From Akebia trifoliata (lineage: Eukaryota; Streptophyta; Magnoliopsida; Ranunculales; Lardizabalaceae): a DNA stretch of 64,000 bases. This document shows, one piece after another, positions 24,701 to 39,700 of this stretch. The notes beneath the pieces were generated by a model. That model was not told the origin of the DNA. It saw nothing but the letters and a program-made list of their open reading frames with translations, and made no database searches. Numbering within the stretch: position 1 is the stretch's first letter; the number at the start of each line of letters is the position of its first letter. The stretch spans positions 2,914,001-2,978,000 of the forward strand of contig CM030711.1 in the NCBI GenBank assembly GCA_017979445.1, read 5' to 3'. The translations under genes were made by a program, and so were the position numbers.

Positions 24701-27700
24701 TTTGCAAAGGAGTTCCTTACAACCTTGATGGGTAATGCAGGTTCCATGATACCATATTAACCACTTTAATATCCTGTTGATATTCATTCTGGGAAGCATA
24801 CTGTTATTTCAATTTGTAGGATGCTCTTTAGGGATTTTAGCTATAATGTTTTATGTTTTTCTTGATGTGCAATTACAGCCTCCATCAATAATTTCAGAAG
24901 AGATCTGCACTGCATGTGATTTCAATCGTCCGGGAAAAACTTGTTTACGGAGGCTTGAATGGGTTTGGCGAGGAGAAACGTTTATGGCAAGGAAAAGGTT
25001 ACATGAATGCCATTATGTTGTTCATAAGTGTATTTTAGTTGGAATTTTACTGAAATTTATTTTTGGAACACCGATTTTTTGAAATATCAGTGACTACTAT
25101 CATTTGAAGAGGCAAATTGAGTCTGAGCTAGTTGGTTACGTAGATGGTCAATTTTCAAAATCTTTTCTTGACCTTCCTAAAATGGAGCAACAAACAAAAC
25201 TGAAAGAGCGTTTAAAGAAATATTGCCAAAAGGTAAACATTTTATTGTTTGTAATAAATGTATTTTCCTTAAGGACACCTGACACCCAGCCTTCTGGTGA
25301 ACTGTGATAGGCATATAAAAGAGTCCTCAACAAGCCAGTTACTGAGCTTCGTGAAGCAGGGATATGCATGCGGGAAAACCCATTTTATGTTGACACAGTC
25401 CGCAGGTCAGTATCTAGGTTTCAGATCGTCCATTACTTTTGTTTGCTTACTATTTAAGTTACAGGGCGGTTGTTTCATCTTGTAGGATCAGTGTCTTACT
25501 TGAGAGTTCATAATGATTTTTGTTTTATTGGTCTTATATAAGCTTTATGAAGAACAACATAAATTACAAGAGAGGGAAAATCCCTCCCGCCAAAAGTGAA
25601 AAAAGAACAAAAAATTGTGAAAAAGTAAAGGAAAATTACTCAATTAGATTTGGATTGGCCAAGTCACAAAAAATAAGTTCATTCCAGTGATGTATGAAAT
25701 CTTTAATTTTATCTTCCATGCAGCCTTTTAAAAATTGAAGTCCAGTCAGTCAAAATGGTTGACAAATCTGCACACATAGGACCAAGCATGTAGCCAAGGG
25801 GGCGAGGGAAAACACCAGAAAGCTTACCTGCACTACGTAGTTCATCCTCCCCAAACCTCTTTCTCTGCCCCCCTCGTCCACTATCCTCTTCTTTCTAACA
25901 CTCTCTCAAGTATCCACCTTGAATCTTTTATATTTTAATTTGAAACTTCTTCATGATCTATCGTAATATTCTTCCAAATCCTCACTCTGTAAGAGACCCT
26001 CACTCCTAAACAGTCCCAATTTCTATCTTGCATATGGTGATCCTCACTCTACAATTCACGATTCCCATTGCTAAACCTCCATTACTATTTCCATAACATG
26101 GTCCTATTCATTCGAAGCAACCTACTCTAAAGCACCAAATTTCTTAGGTGTACACATGAACTTCTACTTGACAAGTTGGAATCTGTTTTTAACCTCTTCG
26201 TCATTCTACAAGAAATTTGTAAAAATCTTTTCAATGCGCTTTGTATCTGAATTGGGCACCTTAAAAAAGGACATATCTGGAATACTAGCAATAACAATCA
26301 TCTTAATTCCACCCCTATACCTTTGTAGGAAGAAAATTTCTCCTATTCTAAGAAGATAGCCTACTTCCTTCTTGTCAACTATTGCATCCCAAATGTTTTT
26401 AGCAATTGGATGAGCAATTTGTGTGAACCCAAGATAGATATTTTAACCTTCAAAGTCAACAATCCTAACTAGAAACTCATTGCTTATCAAGTTCCCACCC
26501 TCTGTTATTGAATACTTCGAATAAAATTGGAAGAAGAATATACTGCCAACATTTTCTAGGTTAAGCATCTACACATGGTTTTGGTTATTCTTGTTTACTA
26601 AATAATATTTGTTGCATTTCAATTTCAGTTTCCGGGATAGAAGGTATGAATATAAAGGACTTAATAAGGTCTGGAAGGGGAAGTTAACAGATGCAAAGGC
26701 CAGTGGAAACTCTATAAAGATCCAGGAGGCACACGTATGTGTGCTCTTTTACGGTTCCTTTAGCATTTTGGATATGTTTTACTTGTGCACATATGATAAC
26801 GTCATTGCATATCCTTCTTGTTATTTCTAGGATATGGTGATCCTCTACGATTCTTTACAGCTTGCTCACAAATGTATACTTAATTCATTCTATGGATATG
26901 TCATGCGCAAGTGAGTTTCCTGATTGCCAATTGATTTTTTGAACCCGTTACTTGGTTCTGATTTTTATCTGATTTGCTGGTTTGATCCTTTCTCAAAGTA
27001 TGAATTGATTTTACTCTAGGGGTGCAAGATGGTACTCAATGGAAATGGCAGGAGTAGTTACTTATACTGGAGCGAAAATCATTCAAAATGCTCGCTTACT
27101 GATTGAAAAAATTGGGAGACCACTGGAATTGGATACAGATGGAATCTGGTGTGCGCTTCCTGGATCTTTTCCAGAGAATTTTACCTTCAAAACAAAGTAA
27201 TTAATGCTTGCTCCTTCAGCATTGACTATGTTGGTTGTCATTTCTTTATAATGAAGAATGTATACAGGCGATCATTTTTTATTGTCCAAATTCCATTTGG
27301 GAAGTCGAAAGTTTCTTTTAGCCTTGACTTCAGTTCACTGTAGTTTTCTTTTGGTCCTTAGCTTGGGATTTCTGCTGTCTCTGAACATCCTTCATAACAT
27401 GTTTTCAGAGACTTGAAGCGAAAGCTGACAATCTCATATCCTTGTGTGATGCTTAATGTTGATGTGGCACAAAACAATACAAATGATCAATACCAGGTGA
27501 GCAAGGCACCTGCTGTACTGTTTACATACTCATTTCCAGAAAAGATTGCTGATATTTCTACATCTCCACAGTTCTGTGATAGCTGCGTACACTATATATT
27601 TTGTTTTGTATATGAAAAAGTTGGCACCATGTTTAATTAGATACTATTTTCAACCAGACACTCAAAGATCCAATCAGTAAGACATATACGACACATAGTG

Positions 27701-30700
27701 AATGCTCTATTGAATTTGAAGTGGATGGACCGTACAAGGTGAAGCTTGAAGAATTGGGATATTCAGTTCTTGAATTTAGGTTTGTTCTTCATGCATTTCG
27801 TTGTGGTTATATTTCTCTTTCGTGTTAATAGGCAATGATTCTCCCAGCTTCGAAGGAAGAAGGCATTTTAATTAAGAAGCGGTATGCTGTCTTTAATGAT
27901 GATGGAACCCTCGCAGAGCTCAAGGGTTTTGAGATCAAGCGTAGAGGTGAGCTGAAGCTCATCAAAGTTTTTCAGGTATGCTGTGTTCTTCTGACATTTC
28001 TTTGGATTTTTTTTTAATTTTTAATTTTTAATTTTTCCTGTTATCGATCTGGGTCATTTGCTTTTTCTTTGCATTGGTGTAATCTGTACGAGGCATTCTA
28101 CTCCGGCTTTATGCCATGGTGTTCCATGAATCCTTAACATCTCTACATTTGCTGAAATTCTTAGTTAGTTTATCATTATGGAAGTTCATGTGCATTCCTG
28201 CACATTCTAATATATTTATGTTTCTCTTTGTCATGCTTCTACATCATGTAGTGCCTTTGCTTTAATTTCAAGAAACACACAATGGGTTGTTTTATATTTG
28301 TATTTGAGAACTTAAATCTACTCCCTACTGTCTCTTTCTGATAAAATCATTTGTCATGACATTTTTTATTCAAGTCATGGTATTGTTGAACTTATGCATG
28401 ATCATTGTCGTCATGTCTTCTGTTAATTCGAGCATATTAACATCCACTCCCACTACCTCAATTATATCCTTTTTGTTCCTCTTGTTCTTTTAGAACCTTC
28501 AACTTTCATGTTTCTTCTAACAGGGGCACAATTTATATCGGTTGCCAACCTGACATAACCCTCCTCGTTTATCCAGGGAGAATGATGATGGGTTTGGCAT
28601 GTGGGAGTTTTGTGTCCAATTGATCACATACTAATTCCAATCAATTGGAAATAACATATTGATCGATCGGATATGAGTCTCAATCGATAGGAGAATCTTT
28701 ATTAGTCGTGTCTTTCATTTTATTTTAGTTGTTTTTGGTCCATTTGGTCCCTCATAAATTGCAACTTAAGGTTTCTAACCCATTCAGTATAAATAGAATG
28801 TGATACGAGGCCGAACCAACTAAGTTCATCTCCCTTTCCATCATCTTATTTTCTCCTTCATTTTGTTCTCCTCATTCTTCTTCTCTTCTTTAAAAGCTTT
28901 TCTATTTGTTATAACCTAAGAACTTAACGCCGCAATGTAGTGTAAAAGAAACCTCAGTCAGGTGGAGTTGTCATTCATTTATCATGCAGATGGAAAATTG
29001 TAATTCTATGTAGCCAAGACATGGACACGTTTGATAGTGTCGAACTTGGTTACAAGGAATTTTAAAGTTTTACCCCCTTTGTGAATCTTGGACTTCCATA
29101 CAAAAATTGCGGAACCTAGTTCATTATTTCCAAAATTTGGTTCTCCCACATGCACCAAATTTGGATTATGAGAGTCTAGAATTCAATTTCATGGATTTTT
29201 CAGGTTGCTGGACAGACCATTAGTAAGTTATCTTATTATGCTATTTGTTCGTACGTGTGTATTCTTCAGATGGTTTATCACTTAACTTGAACTATTATGC
29301 ATGAATGCAGGCTGAGGTTTTTGACAAATTCCTCCATGGGAAAACCTTAGAGGAATGCTATTCAGCAGTTGCATCTGTTGCGAACCGCTGGCTTGATCTT
29401 CTCGATGTATGTCTCTAAATATTTTGATTTAAAGGATTACTTATCGAGGTTTTGCTGGACCACCCCCTCCCAGTTTAGACTATTGAAGTTATGTACTGTA
29501 GCATAATTGAGTTGAAGACTCAATATTTGGGATGATAATCATGGTTTATATTTATTTATCAGAATCAAGGAATCGATATTGCTGATAGTGAGCTGCTTGA
29601 TTACATATCAGAATCAAGCACCATGAGCAAATCCTTGGTAGATTATGGAGAGCAGAAGTCATGTGCTGTGACCACTGCAAGACGAATTGCTGATTTTCTT
29701 GATGGTACAATGGTTAAAGACAAAGGACTCCGTTGCCAGTATATAATTGCATGCGAGCCACAGGTATGCATTCCTTTTCTGTGGAAGGCATGTGTATGTG
29801 TCTACATTTGTATTTGTATTTGTTCACGGGTTCGTGATTTTTGGTTTATTTCTCGAATACACATCATTGTCATCATCATCAAAGTCTTATCTCTAAGATT
29901 TGGGGTCAGTCATAAATGAATCCTGTTCCTTCATTCAATTCTGTCCAGAGTCACTTCTCCAATGCACATCATTTACATGCCCAAGGGTTCATATGGTAAA
30001 AGCATTGGGTTTATAGTTTGTTCTGACTTCAGAGCATGCATCTAGTTGTCGTTAGTTATGTTCCGTTTTTTCTTCTTCTTCCTACCTCCAGATGCTGATT
30101 ATCCAATGCATTTCAATTACCTTGTATCACTCTGTGTATTTCCTTCAATCATCCATATGCTAAAACCAATAAAAATGTTACCATTCGGGAGAAGTTCCTA
30201 ATTGCGGACTGTGGATTACGTTGTTACTTTTATTGCCTGGCACAAGATTGTTTGGTATTGTTTGTTTTGTTTTAAAACTTTTCTGATAACTAATGAGGAA
30301 AACTATTATAAGAAAGGAAAGAAACTAGAGGAAAATTTTAGCATTTTCGTCTTCGTCAGTGCTAATGAATGGAAGTAATAGAAACAGGAATCATGTACCT
30401 TCGGTTTCTATTCCTGGGTGCAAGGTCCTATTGAGTGAACTTGTTATGCTTGAAATTTCATTGTCTTTCGCTCTGTCATGCCATTTCTCTGACACTTGTT
30501 GTTGCTTTTTTTTTTCTTCATGAAATGGAATAGATTTATCTTTATGTTGGTAAATTTCTATCATTAATCCATTTTCTCACTTTTCTTTTCCTTCCTCATT
30601 GGTGGGGTAGGGAGGATTGCATTATTCTCAAGCCCAATGGGAAACATAAACTATTTGGCATAAGTACTAACAGTGTCTTCTGAAGTAACAAAACAATATA

Positions 30701-33700
30701 AAAGTTTTGGGATTTCTGTTAAGCATAACTTCTGGACATCCTTGATACTATAAAGTATAATGCCACATTTTGATATGAGGGGCTTGTTCTAAATATACTT
30801 CTTAGGTTGAACACATAATGCTCATTGAAGTTCCTAGTTGGAATTCAAAATTAAAGTGGTATCGTGCTTGACTGTTTGGAACCTATATTGTGTAAGATGA
30901 GAAGGTCATGCTGCAGTGAACAGTTTCAGCACGGGACTTCTTTCTCGAGCTTTGGAACATGTGCTGATAACTATTCACCTTCTTTTATCTTAATTCTTTA
31001 TCTTATCTTTTTTATTTTGTTTTAAAAAAGTTCATTTTGTTAGTCTGCATGCTTAATTGTGTCACATTCCTGGCTGTTGTTTTATCTGATACAAGTACTT
31101 AACGGCACTGTTAGTTTTTCTTTTTATCATTTTTCTTAACAAACAATTTCTGTTCTGTTCATTTATTCAGGGAACTCCAGTAAGCGAGCGGGCAATTCCC
31201 GTTGCAATTTTTGAGACTGGCGCTGGCATGATTCTATTCCCAATGCAATTTCTGTTCTGTTCATGCAATTTTTTTCTTGGAACTCTTGCTCAAAACTGGA
31301 TAAAAAAGTTTGTATTTTTGTTGCCTTGTGCAGAAAAGAAGGTCTTTCTGAGAAAATGGTGTAAGATTTCATCAGATGTAGGCATTCGATCCATTGTTGA
31401 TTGGTCCTATTACAAGCAACGACTTGGTTCAGCAATTCAGAAAATTATTACCATTCCTGCAGCTATGCAAAAGGTGCAATCACTAGAGCATGATTCCTGG
31501 GTTCTTATAATTCTGTTTTTGTTCTTTCTCTGAAATGATTTGAACTTTTCTAGGTTGCTAATCCTGTCCCTAGGGTTAAGCATCCTGATTGGCTGCATAA
31601 GAAGGTTCTTGAAAAGGATGACAAATTTCGCCAACGGAAACTAGTTGATATGTTTCGCCCATTGAATAAAGATGATACCATACAAAGAGATCCTTCAACA
31701 GAAGTGAACATTGAGGACTTGGAAGACTTTAGAAACAAGGGCAGTGCTCCTACAATTGGACCCCGTCCTATTGTTCGTAGCTTTGAACAACAAACTGATC
31801 CCACTCTCAGAAAACGTCAACCATTAGTGCCATCACATCAAAATGCTCTCCCTGCTGAAAATATAGACAGAAATGTTGATTATCAGGGATGGCTTGAAGT
31901 AAAGAAGAGAAAATGGAAAGATACTCGAGATGAAAGGAAGAGCCGCAGGTATCTAAATGTATTGAATTTGTTGACCCTGCATTATTACATAAAAGGGTCT
32001 GTTTGGATTGTACAAGATTTATCCACTTCAAAATTTAAGGCCTCAACCTTTTGAGGTCATTCTGTTGATAAAGCAAGTATCATTCAGAAAACAGATGCCC
32101 AAAACACGGTGGGCGCAAAGTGATGATGCTGCCAACCGCTTTTGCTCGAATGATTTTATGAAACTTTGCAGCAACAAGCATTTAATTATACACTCAGATT
32201 TTAAAAGCGGCATATATTGAAACTTTTCTATAATGGGAATCTTTTCCCTAAAGTTTAACCTTTTCACATCTATCCCCTTTTAAATATAATAGTATTGGTG
32301 TCTTTACTAACTCATTTCTATGCTGCCACTTTGCTTGCATCATAATTTCATGCACATTTGAAAGTTGAAGTATAAAAAATATTCTTAGGCTCTTGGAACC
32401 TTTTCAAATTACCTAATTTTGTGTCTCCAATCTATGTGGCTTTTTGTACACTGATGGTTTTAACTTAATGTTATTGATGATTAAGTTCTAGAGTCGTGAT
32501 AAAACTGACTCTCTAAAACCGACGCTCTTTGTATGCTCCCTGATGTAGCAGTGCATGGAGCCATAGATCTTTTTCTTCGAGATACACAAGGAAAAGATTT
32601 ATGGTTCTATGTACTGCCACGTCAGAAAGCGTACAAAGATTGTCAGGTTTTAGAGCGTCAGTTTATCATTAGTCTAAGTTCTAACATAGGAGTTTCTCTT
32701 CTAATCTCTTTCACTTTGCACCTTTGGTCTGTGTAGTTTAGGTAACTTAAAGAGATTTCGTCAATCTGATGGTCTCTCGGAGTTGCCTGTTGAGACAGGA
32801 AGTCACAAAAAAGATCGGGGCCGAAGTGGGGTTAATTCATTATTCAGGAGACAAGAATCGGCCCTTGTACGCTCACACTGGCAGGTGATACAGTTCTCGA
32901 CATTTCCTTAACATTTTGCTAGACTGGTTACTTTGAGTGCCTAATTTCAGCCTTATATTTCTCAGATAATTCAGATCGTATCGAGTTCACTTCTTGGGCA
33001 CTTTTTTGCATGGGTTGTTGTAGATGGTATCATGCTTAAGGTTCTCGTACGGGTTCCCAGAGTATTTTACCTCAACTCTAAAGCACCCGTTACGGAAGAA
33101 TTTCCTGGGAAGCATGTGAATAAGATTCTTCCTCATGGTCGTCCTAGCTTCAATCTCATTGAGGTACCTAAGTTGTTACAAAACTATGAACAAATGCAGT
33201 CCCTCACGATTGCTTGTTACCATTTCATGGAACTCAGGTTTTTTTTTTCCTTCTTCATTTTGTTTGTGTGGTTTAATAGGTGATAATTGATGAAGATCAG
33301 TTTAGGATGGAGAGCAAGAAGCTTGTTGCTCACCTTGCGGATCCAGAAGTTGAGGTGAAATATATGTGTATTTTAATAATTCTGAAGGGAAATGGATATA
33401 TTGCTATTTTCTATATGCATTGTTTGGAACTTGTGATTTTATTGTAAATCTGTATTACACTATTCCTTTGTTCTACAGATTTAAGTAGTTCTTTTTTTCC
33501 ATCATTTCAGTTGATTTGAATCCCATTCTTTGATCAGGGGATTTATGAGACAAAGGTGCCGCTAGAATTTAATACCATCCTCCAGATTGGTAATGTTTGT
33601 AAGGTGGATAGAACAGCTAAAAATCGAAATGCTCAAGATGGATGGAGTCTTACTGAACTGCATATGAAAACCACAACAGAATGCCCTTATCTGGACCAAC

Positions 33701-36700
33701 CCATCCCTTTCTTTTACTTGTATCATAGGTATGCCGAGATCAATGATTTTCTTATTCTTGCCTAAATTCCAGTTTTGATATTTCTGACTACTGGAGTGAT
33801 ATCAGGCTTTTAAGTATGGGATCCCTTATTTTTCTACTCATTAAAATTTTCGTATTTTGGGTGCCCCACATCTGTTAGCTGCTACAAGAACTGAAACATT
33901 TGATAATCTACATAATAATGTTTCTCATTCTTTAGCTTTACTGGATTTCTTTTTCTAGTCATAGAATAAAATCAAATGTTATTCTACTAAGATAATTTTG
34001 TATTGATTTTAGCATGTCTGAGGGACGGGGAATATATGTGACATATTTTCCTGCATCTGGCACGATTTTTGTCGTGGTGGTTAATCCTTTCCAGAACAAA
34101 GAGTTATCCCCTTCTTTTCTTGAAAAGCAATTCCGTGAAGCTTGCCAAGCGTTGTCTGTTGAGCCTCCTTTGCCTGGAAATGGGATTGTTTTCAAGGTGA
34201 ACATCTATGTTTTTATGTCACACTACTTGAATAGGTTGCTTACGATTCTACATCTTACTATTGTTTTCTTGGCGCCTGCTAATATGCAGGTGGAATATGT
34301 TGGATATGTTAAAGATGCTGAAAAGCTATTGCAAAGAACAATAAATGATTACAGGTTTACTTCTCATCCATAATCTTAAACCCTGCATCTACATGTATGT
34401 TGAATATTAACATTGTGATTTAGTCCTAGGATTGCAAACTTAGTAGGCCTTGTTAGTTTCACGATTCCTATAATAATTTGTTCACTAAGAATGTGAGATG
34501 AATAATATGTTGGGCATTTTCTACTCTACAAGTTTGTCATCAAATGCCGAATCCAATTAATAAATGTGTCGGGTTTGGATTTGGTAAATTTTCAGAATAC
34601 CCCTAACTTGACAGGGCACAAACACGACACAATTCGACCCATTGCCATCCCTAGTGCAAAGCATTGATGTAACAATCCATTTGTTTTAATTCAGCAACTG
34701 TGGTTCATATATTTGTTGAATTTATTAAACCAATTTCGGCCAAATTATCCGCACAATATATTTTCGTGACAAACTAACCTATTATTTTGTTTTTTAAATC
34801 AATTTATTGTATTTTGGCCTTCTTCCCATTGAAGCCTTATTTGTTTGATCTTACATGTTAACTTAGTTGTCAAAATATAATTACATTGATTCATGACAGG
34901 CATCAATATCATGGACCTGCAATCAGTGTCATCGAATGCCCAAAGATTCACTCAATGAAGTCAGGAATTCGTGTTTTAAATGATTTCCCATGCGTCAGCA
35001 TTCCTTGCAATGCTCGTGATAGCTACTATCAGGTAGTGTAACTGTGAATAATAACTGGTTTTCAGGCATCTTTTAGTTTGATTTATATTTGTCTTGTATC
35101 TGGTCACCAACATATGTTGGACGTTTGATTTCCTGCTTTGTATAGGCCCTTGGGTGGCAAACTGTGGCTGCGAAAATTGGAATGCAACGATGTGCTGCAT
35201 CATCACAATGGTTGAATGAGAGAATTTCTCTTTCAAGATATGCACATGTAACGTGGTGTTTCATATCAGTATGCTTTATCATATAAAATTTTGTTTGATT
35301 TGATCGGTGAATATGAAATCATTGCAACCATTTGTACATTTTTGGAGCAGGTACCCTTGGGGAATTTCGAACTTGATTGGCTTCTATTTACAGCTGATAT
35401 CTTTTTTTCTAGAGCATTGCGTGATCAACAACAGGTCAGCTCTTATTCTATCATTTACAATTTTTTTTTCCAAAGCAAGTTCTGTTTTCTTATTAAGATT
35501 GGGGAAAATATAGGCTATTTGAGGACCGCAGAGCATGTTTAGTTCTTGGAGGTCTCGTTTGACTCTCTCTCTCTTTCTCTCTCTCACACACACACACACG
35601 CACACACACACAAGTTCCATCTGTACAATGAATTTTCCATATCTTGAAGACCATCCTCACTAAATTTCAACCCATTTTGACATTCTTAACCTCATTAAAA
35701 GTTGGCTTCTATTTGAAAAATCTGAACTGTTTATTTAAACAGATAATTTAAGCTAGCTTTTTTTTTTTTGTTTTTATATTGTTAGAATGGCTTGATATTT
35801 TTGTGTGTGACAATGATCATCATCATGAGATTGACTTGATGTACGGTTGGATCATATAGAATGTTATCCCTATGGCGCCCACAAGCGGGAGTACAAACAG
35901 GAATTAAGAATAGAAAGTATGGGCACTCCTGCTTTTTGGATTCATAAGCCACACGATCACATGATAGTAATTATTGTGCCGAACAGGATGGTAATTATCA
36001 CAAAGCCACACTATCACATCCATTTATTTTAGTTATTTCTTCTAAAAAATTATTCTCTCTCTAAGTATAATTTTCATTGATTTTCAAAAAACAAAGGAAA
36101 CTTGATCTACCTAGGACAGAAGAACTTCCGAAAAAACATAAAAAAGATATGTTAATTATCCCTTAAAACCACAGGATGCCAACTAAAAACAAGGTCCTCA
36201 TTATAAGTAATGACTTTTGAAAGTGAGTTGGTGCAATGCATCCTCCATACACTAATTTATTAACTGGCTAAACATTAGCATGATTTCATTCATCAAATCA
36301 TCTTTTCTTGTGGTGATGCATAAAAATGTTCTCTTATATTTCTTGCTTCTTTTTTTTTTTTTTTGTATATATATATTTTGCTTTAATATCCCCTCTAAAA
36401 AGTATTAAGCACCGGGATGTTTATACTTACAAATTGTTGTTTTCAATTTAAAGTATCATGCCAACATTACAGATTTACAGTATTGGTAACTGATTACACT
36501 CAGGCTCTGGTAATGGATCTCTTCCTGACGATACTGTAGCCGGCCTAAAATTCAAGCCTTGTTTCATCCTTACAACTCATACGCATTTAATCTACTTCAA
36601 CCATTTTGATTCTCACAGGTACTTTGGATATCGGATGATGGAATTCCAGATCTGGGGGGCATTTGTGAAGAAGATACTTGCTTTGCCGATGAAGTAAGCA

Positions 36701-39700
36701 TGTGCACTAATTATAGGAAAATACCAGTGCGACAATTTTTTACTGTTTCAACTTTCTTAGTTCTTCAACTTTAGACAGGCCAGTTTTAAAACCCTTATGG
36801 TAATATGTTTGGGTTGCTGAAGGGATTTCGGTTGTAAAAATAATTCTGGTATTATGTGTTCTATATTACAGGTTTTGTAGTGCACTTATTGTTGGTTTTT
36901 CCAATACAGGTCCATCAACCTGTTCTTAATTATCCTGGCGCATACAGAAAAGTGACTGTGGAGCTAAAGGTTTTAGAGTCAAAGAAATTATATGCTTTGT
37001 GTTTGTTCTTGTTCTTCTTCTCTATAATATTTGAAATGAGTCATCCATAAGAGCCAACATCAATATTTGTCCTTATGCAGATCCATCATCTGGCTGTAGA
37101 TGCTCTTCTGAAGAGCAACCAAGTGAATGAAATGGAAGGAGGAACCTTATTCGGATTTGACCAGGACATGAATTCTGGTGCAAATGAACAGACTGGCTAT
37201 GATGAGGCTAGTTCATGTGCTTCCGCATTTCGTGCCCTGAAGCAATTGATTCAGAGGTGCCTTCAAGATGCAATCAAATTTGGAAATATATTTGCCGATG
37301 CAATACTACAACATCTGTATCGATGGCTTTGCAGGTCACAGTTTGCCATCTTCTTTGCTATGCACTTTTTTTGTTTGTTTGTTAATCTTGGCTACTTTAA
37401 TCACTTTTTTTCCACTTGCATTGCAGTCCACAATCAAAACTTCATGATCCAGCTCTTCATAGGGTATTACACAAGGTAAAATGCTTGTTTCAATATTTAA
37501 AGCTTTTAATGGAAGGTGTATTTGAACGGAGAGAACAGGTTTCAGGATCCAATTTGGGATACCGGATAAATGCTGTCAGAAGACTTATTTTCTACTTTCC
37601 TTTTTCTTATTTATTTTTTCCCTTATTGTTTAATTTTGTTTGTTTGGTTTACTAGTTAAGGTAACATGTCCATTGGTTCTATGACTGAAATTCTTTTACT
37701 GAAGTACAGTTTTGTAGTTGGGTGTCTTCATTATCAAATTGGTTCGTTTCCATCTTTTAATTTAAGATCACCCCTTGGAATTGCATGTTGCAGCAAGTTT
37801 ATTAAGAATCTTGTTATTGAGCAAGTTGGTAGAAGGATAGGGTTTTGGAAGTTGAAATATTTATCCAAGGGTGAAAGTGACATTGATCAAAAGCACCCTA
37901 ACCAGCATCCCAATATGAATATCCCTATTCTCGCTGTCCAAAAGTGTGGAAACGTGGTTGAAGAAATTGATTTAGGACTTTGTTTGGAAGATAGGGAGGT
38001 AGTCGGAAGTCTCTATATTGTACATTGGAAACTGATCTACTCTCAATAAAAGGGTGGTGGCCTTGGCATTGGGAAGGTTAAAGTCATGAATTTGGCCTTG
38101 TTGAGTGTCTATGGAGGTTTGGGGGTGAGTGCAATAGTCTGTGAAAGGGAGTCATTAAGGCAAAATATGGTGTTAGAAATTCGGTTGGGAGAGTTGTGAA
38201 GTTTGGTCTTATGTGTCTTTGGATGGGATTTATAAAATCATGTGAAAGGGAGTAGGGTAACTTTTAGAGTTGGCAGAGGAAATAGGTTGAGACTCAAAGA
38301 GGGTCATTGGTGTGGTGAGTCAACGATTCGCTTGCAGTTCCATTGCTATCCTTGATGTTGTTTAAAATGAACGAACCAATAAAAGATTTTGTTGTTCGAG
38401 GCAAAGTTGTCTTGAGAATTTGCTTCGGAAGAGGCTTCAATGATTGGGAGGGGGAGGTTCATCAAATGCAAATCTCATATTCCTATCGATCCTATGATGG
38501 ATGACAGAAGGGTGTGTGCTTTTAGCCGTGGTATTGTGTTTTCGGTATAGTCTTTTTTATATTTCCATTATTCCTTCCTCCCTCTCTTCATTTCCTGTTG
38601 TTACTATTTGGGGCCCCAGCATTCTGTCTAAGGTAGTATTCTTAATTTGGATGGTTGCTTTAGATAGAATTCTAACCATGAACCATATTATTGCCAGGTG
38701 TATTATTACTGTTGATTTTTTTTTCCTTCCTTTGGGAAGCTAGTGGGGAATTTGTTAATCATTTGCTCATTCATTGTTCCATTTTTTCCTGGAGGTTTGG
38801 GCACATTTTGTTTCTTTGTTCCATACTTGGTGGTTGTTTCTTAACTCGGTTTTGGATCTGTTCCAATGTTGGCAAATTACTACATTTTCGTATGTAGATT
38901 ATTTTATTTTTATTTTTTGGGGTCATAAGCTCCTTTTTCCATGTGCTGGGCCACATGGAAGGAAAAGAATAGCACAATCTTTGAAGGGACGGAGCATCCA
39001 CTCTAAGAATTGATTATTAGCGTCTTGGTTTCTTGTGTTTTAAAAAGGTTTAGGTGGGATTCGTCATGTAAAGATAGGAGTGAGTCTTGTTGTGCTCTAC
39101 TTGCTGTAGGTAGGCCTTCTTGGCCTCCTTTTCCTCTTTATGTAATAAAAATTTTACCTATAAGAAGGATTCTTTCTGTAAAGAGTTGACAGTAAAACCT
39201 TTCCCATTATTTCACTGGAGCTCTTTCAATAATGGAGATATTTCGTAAAGCATTTGATGTATTTTTTGTTGAACCTATTAAGATAGGCTTCCTCAACTTA
39301 TATTGTCATCCTTCCCTAAGATTTGATATTAACAGGTCATGCGAAAGGTATTTGCATTGTTGCTGGCTGAGTTTCGCAAGTTGGGTGCCACAATCATCTT
39401 TGCAGACTTTTCAAAAGTTATCATAGATACAGGAAAGTCAGATTTATCCGCAGCTCAAGCTTACTGTGACTGTTTGCTAAAAACTCTGCAGACTCGGTAA
39501 GTCAAGGCTCATGAATTGTGTTTAGATAACTTATTTGTCTTTCTGTCTTGTAACTTGTTTCCTTGTTTGCAGAGATCTTTTTGAGTGGATTGAACTTGAA
39601 CCACTGCACTTCTGGCACTCTTTGCTATTTATGGATCAGGTTCGGTCATGTTGGTTTCTGCTTTATTTCATTTAAGCTTACAGGATTTCTATGGTCTAGA

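Larger units (their letters stand above)
23014..31473 (+). other. POL2A: POL2 exons 15-28: B-family polymerase domain
   Basis: Exons: 23014-23118, 24879-24997, 25091-25232, 25311-25405, 26629-26734, 26831-26910, 27020-27196, 27409-27496, 27658-27738, 27832-27975, 29311-29406, 29563-29763, 31171-31222, 31334-31473. Motif A is [11 protein letters not shown] with D595. The CysX iron-sulfur ligands of Pol2 correspond to C620, C623, C632 and C716. Motif B is [18 protein letters not shown]. Motif C is ELDTDGIW with D829 and D831. Each motif keeps its catalytic residues. The donor of exon 27 lacks GT. Confidence 0.9.

Noticed and set aside
31177..31185. Strong GTAAGC donor-like word inside POL2 exon 27
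   Set aside because: It lies within the conserved [13 protein letters not shown] coding block, and using it would shift exon 28 out of frame.
32533..32650. Open segment [17 protein letters not shown] flanked by AG and GT, inside POL2 intron 29
   Set aside because: No POL2 family member has these residues. Inserting it breaks the phase between exons 29 and 30. I could not identify it.
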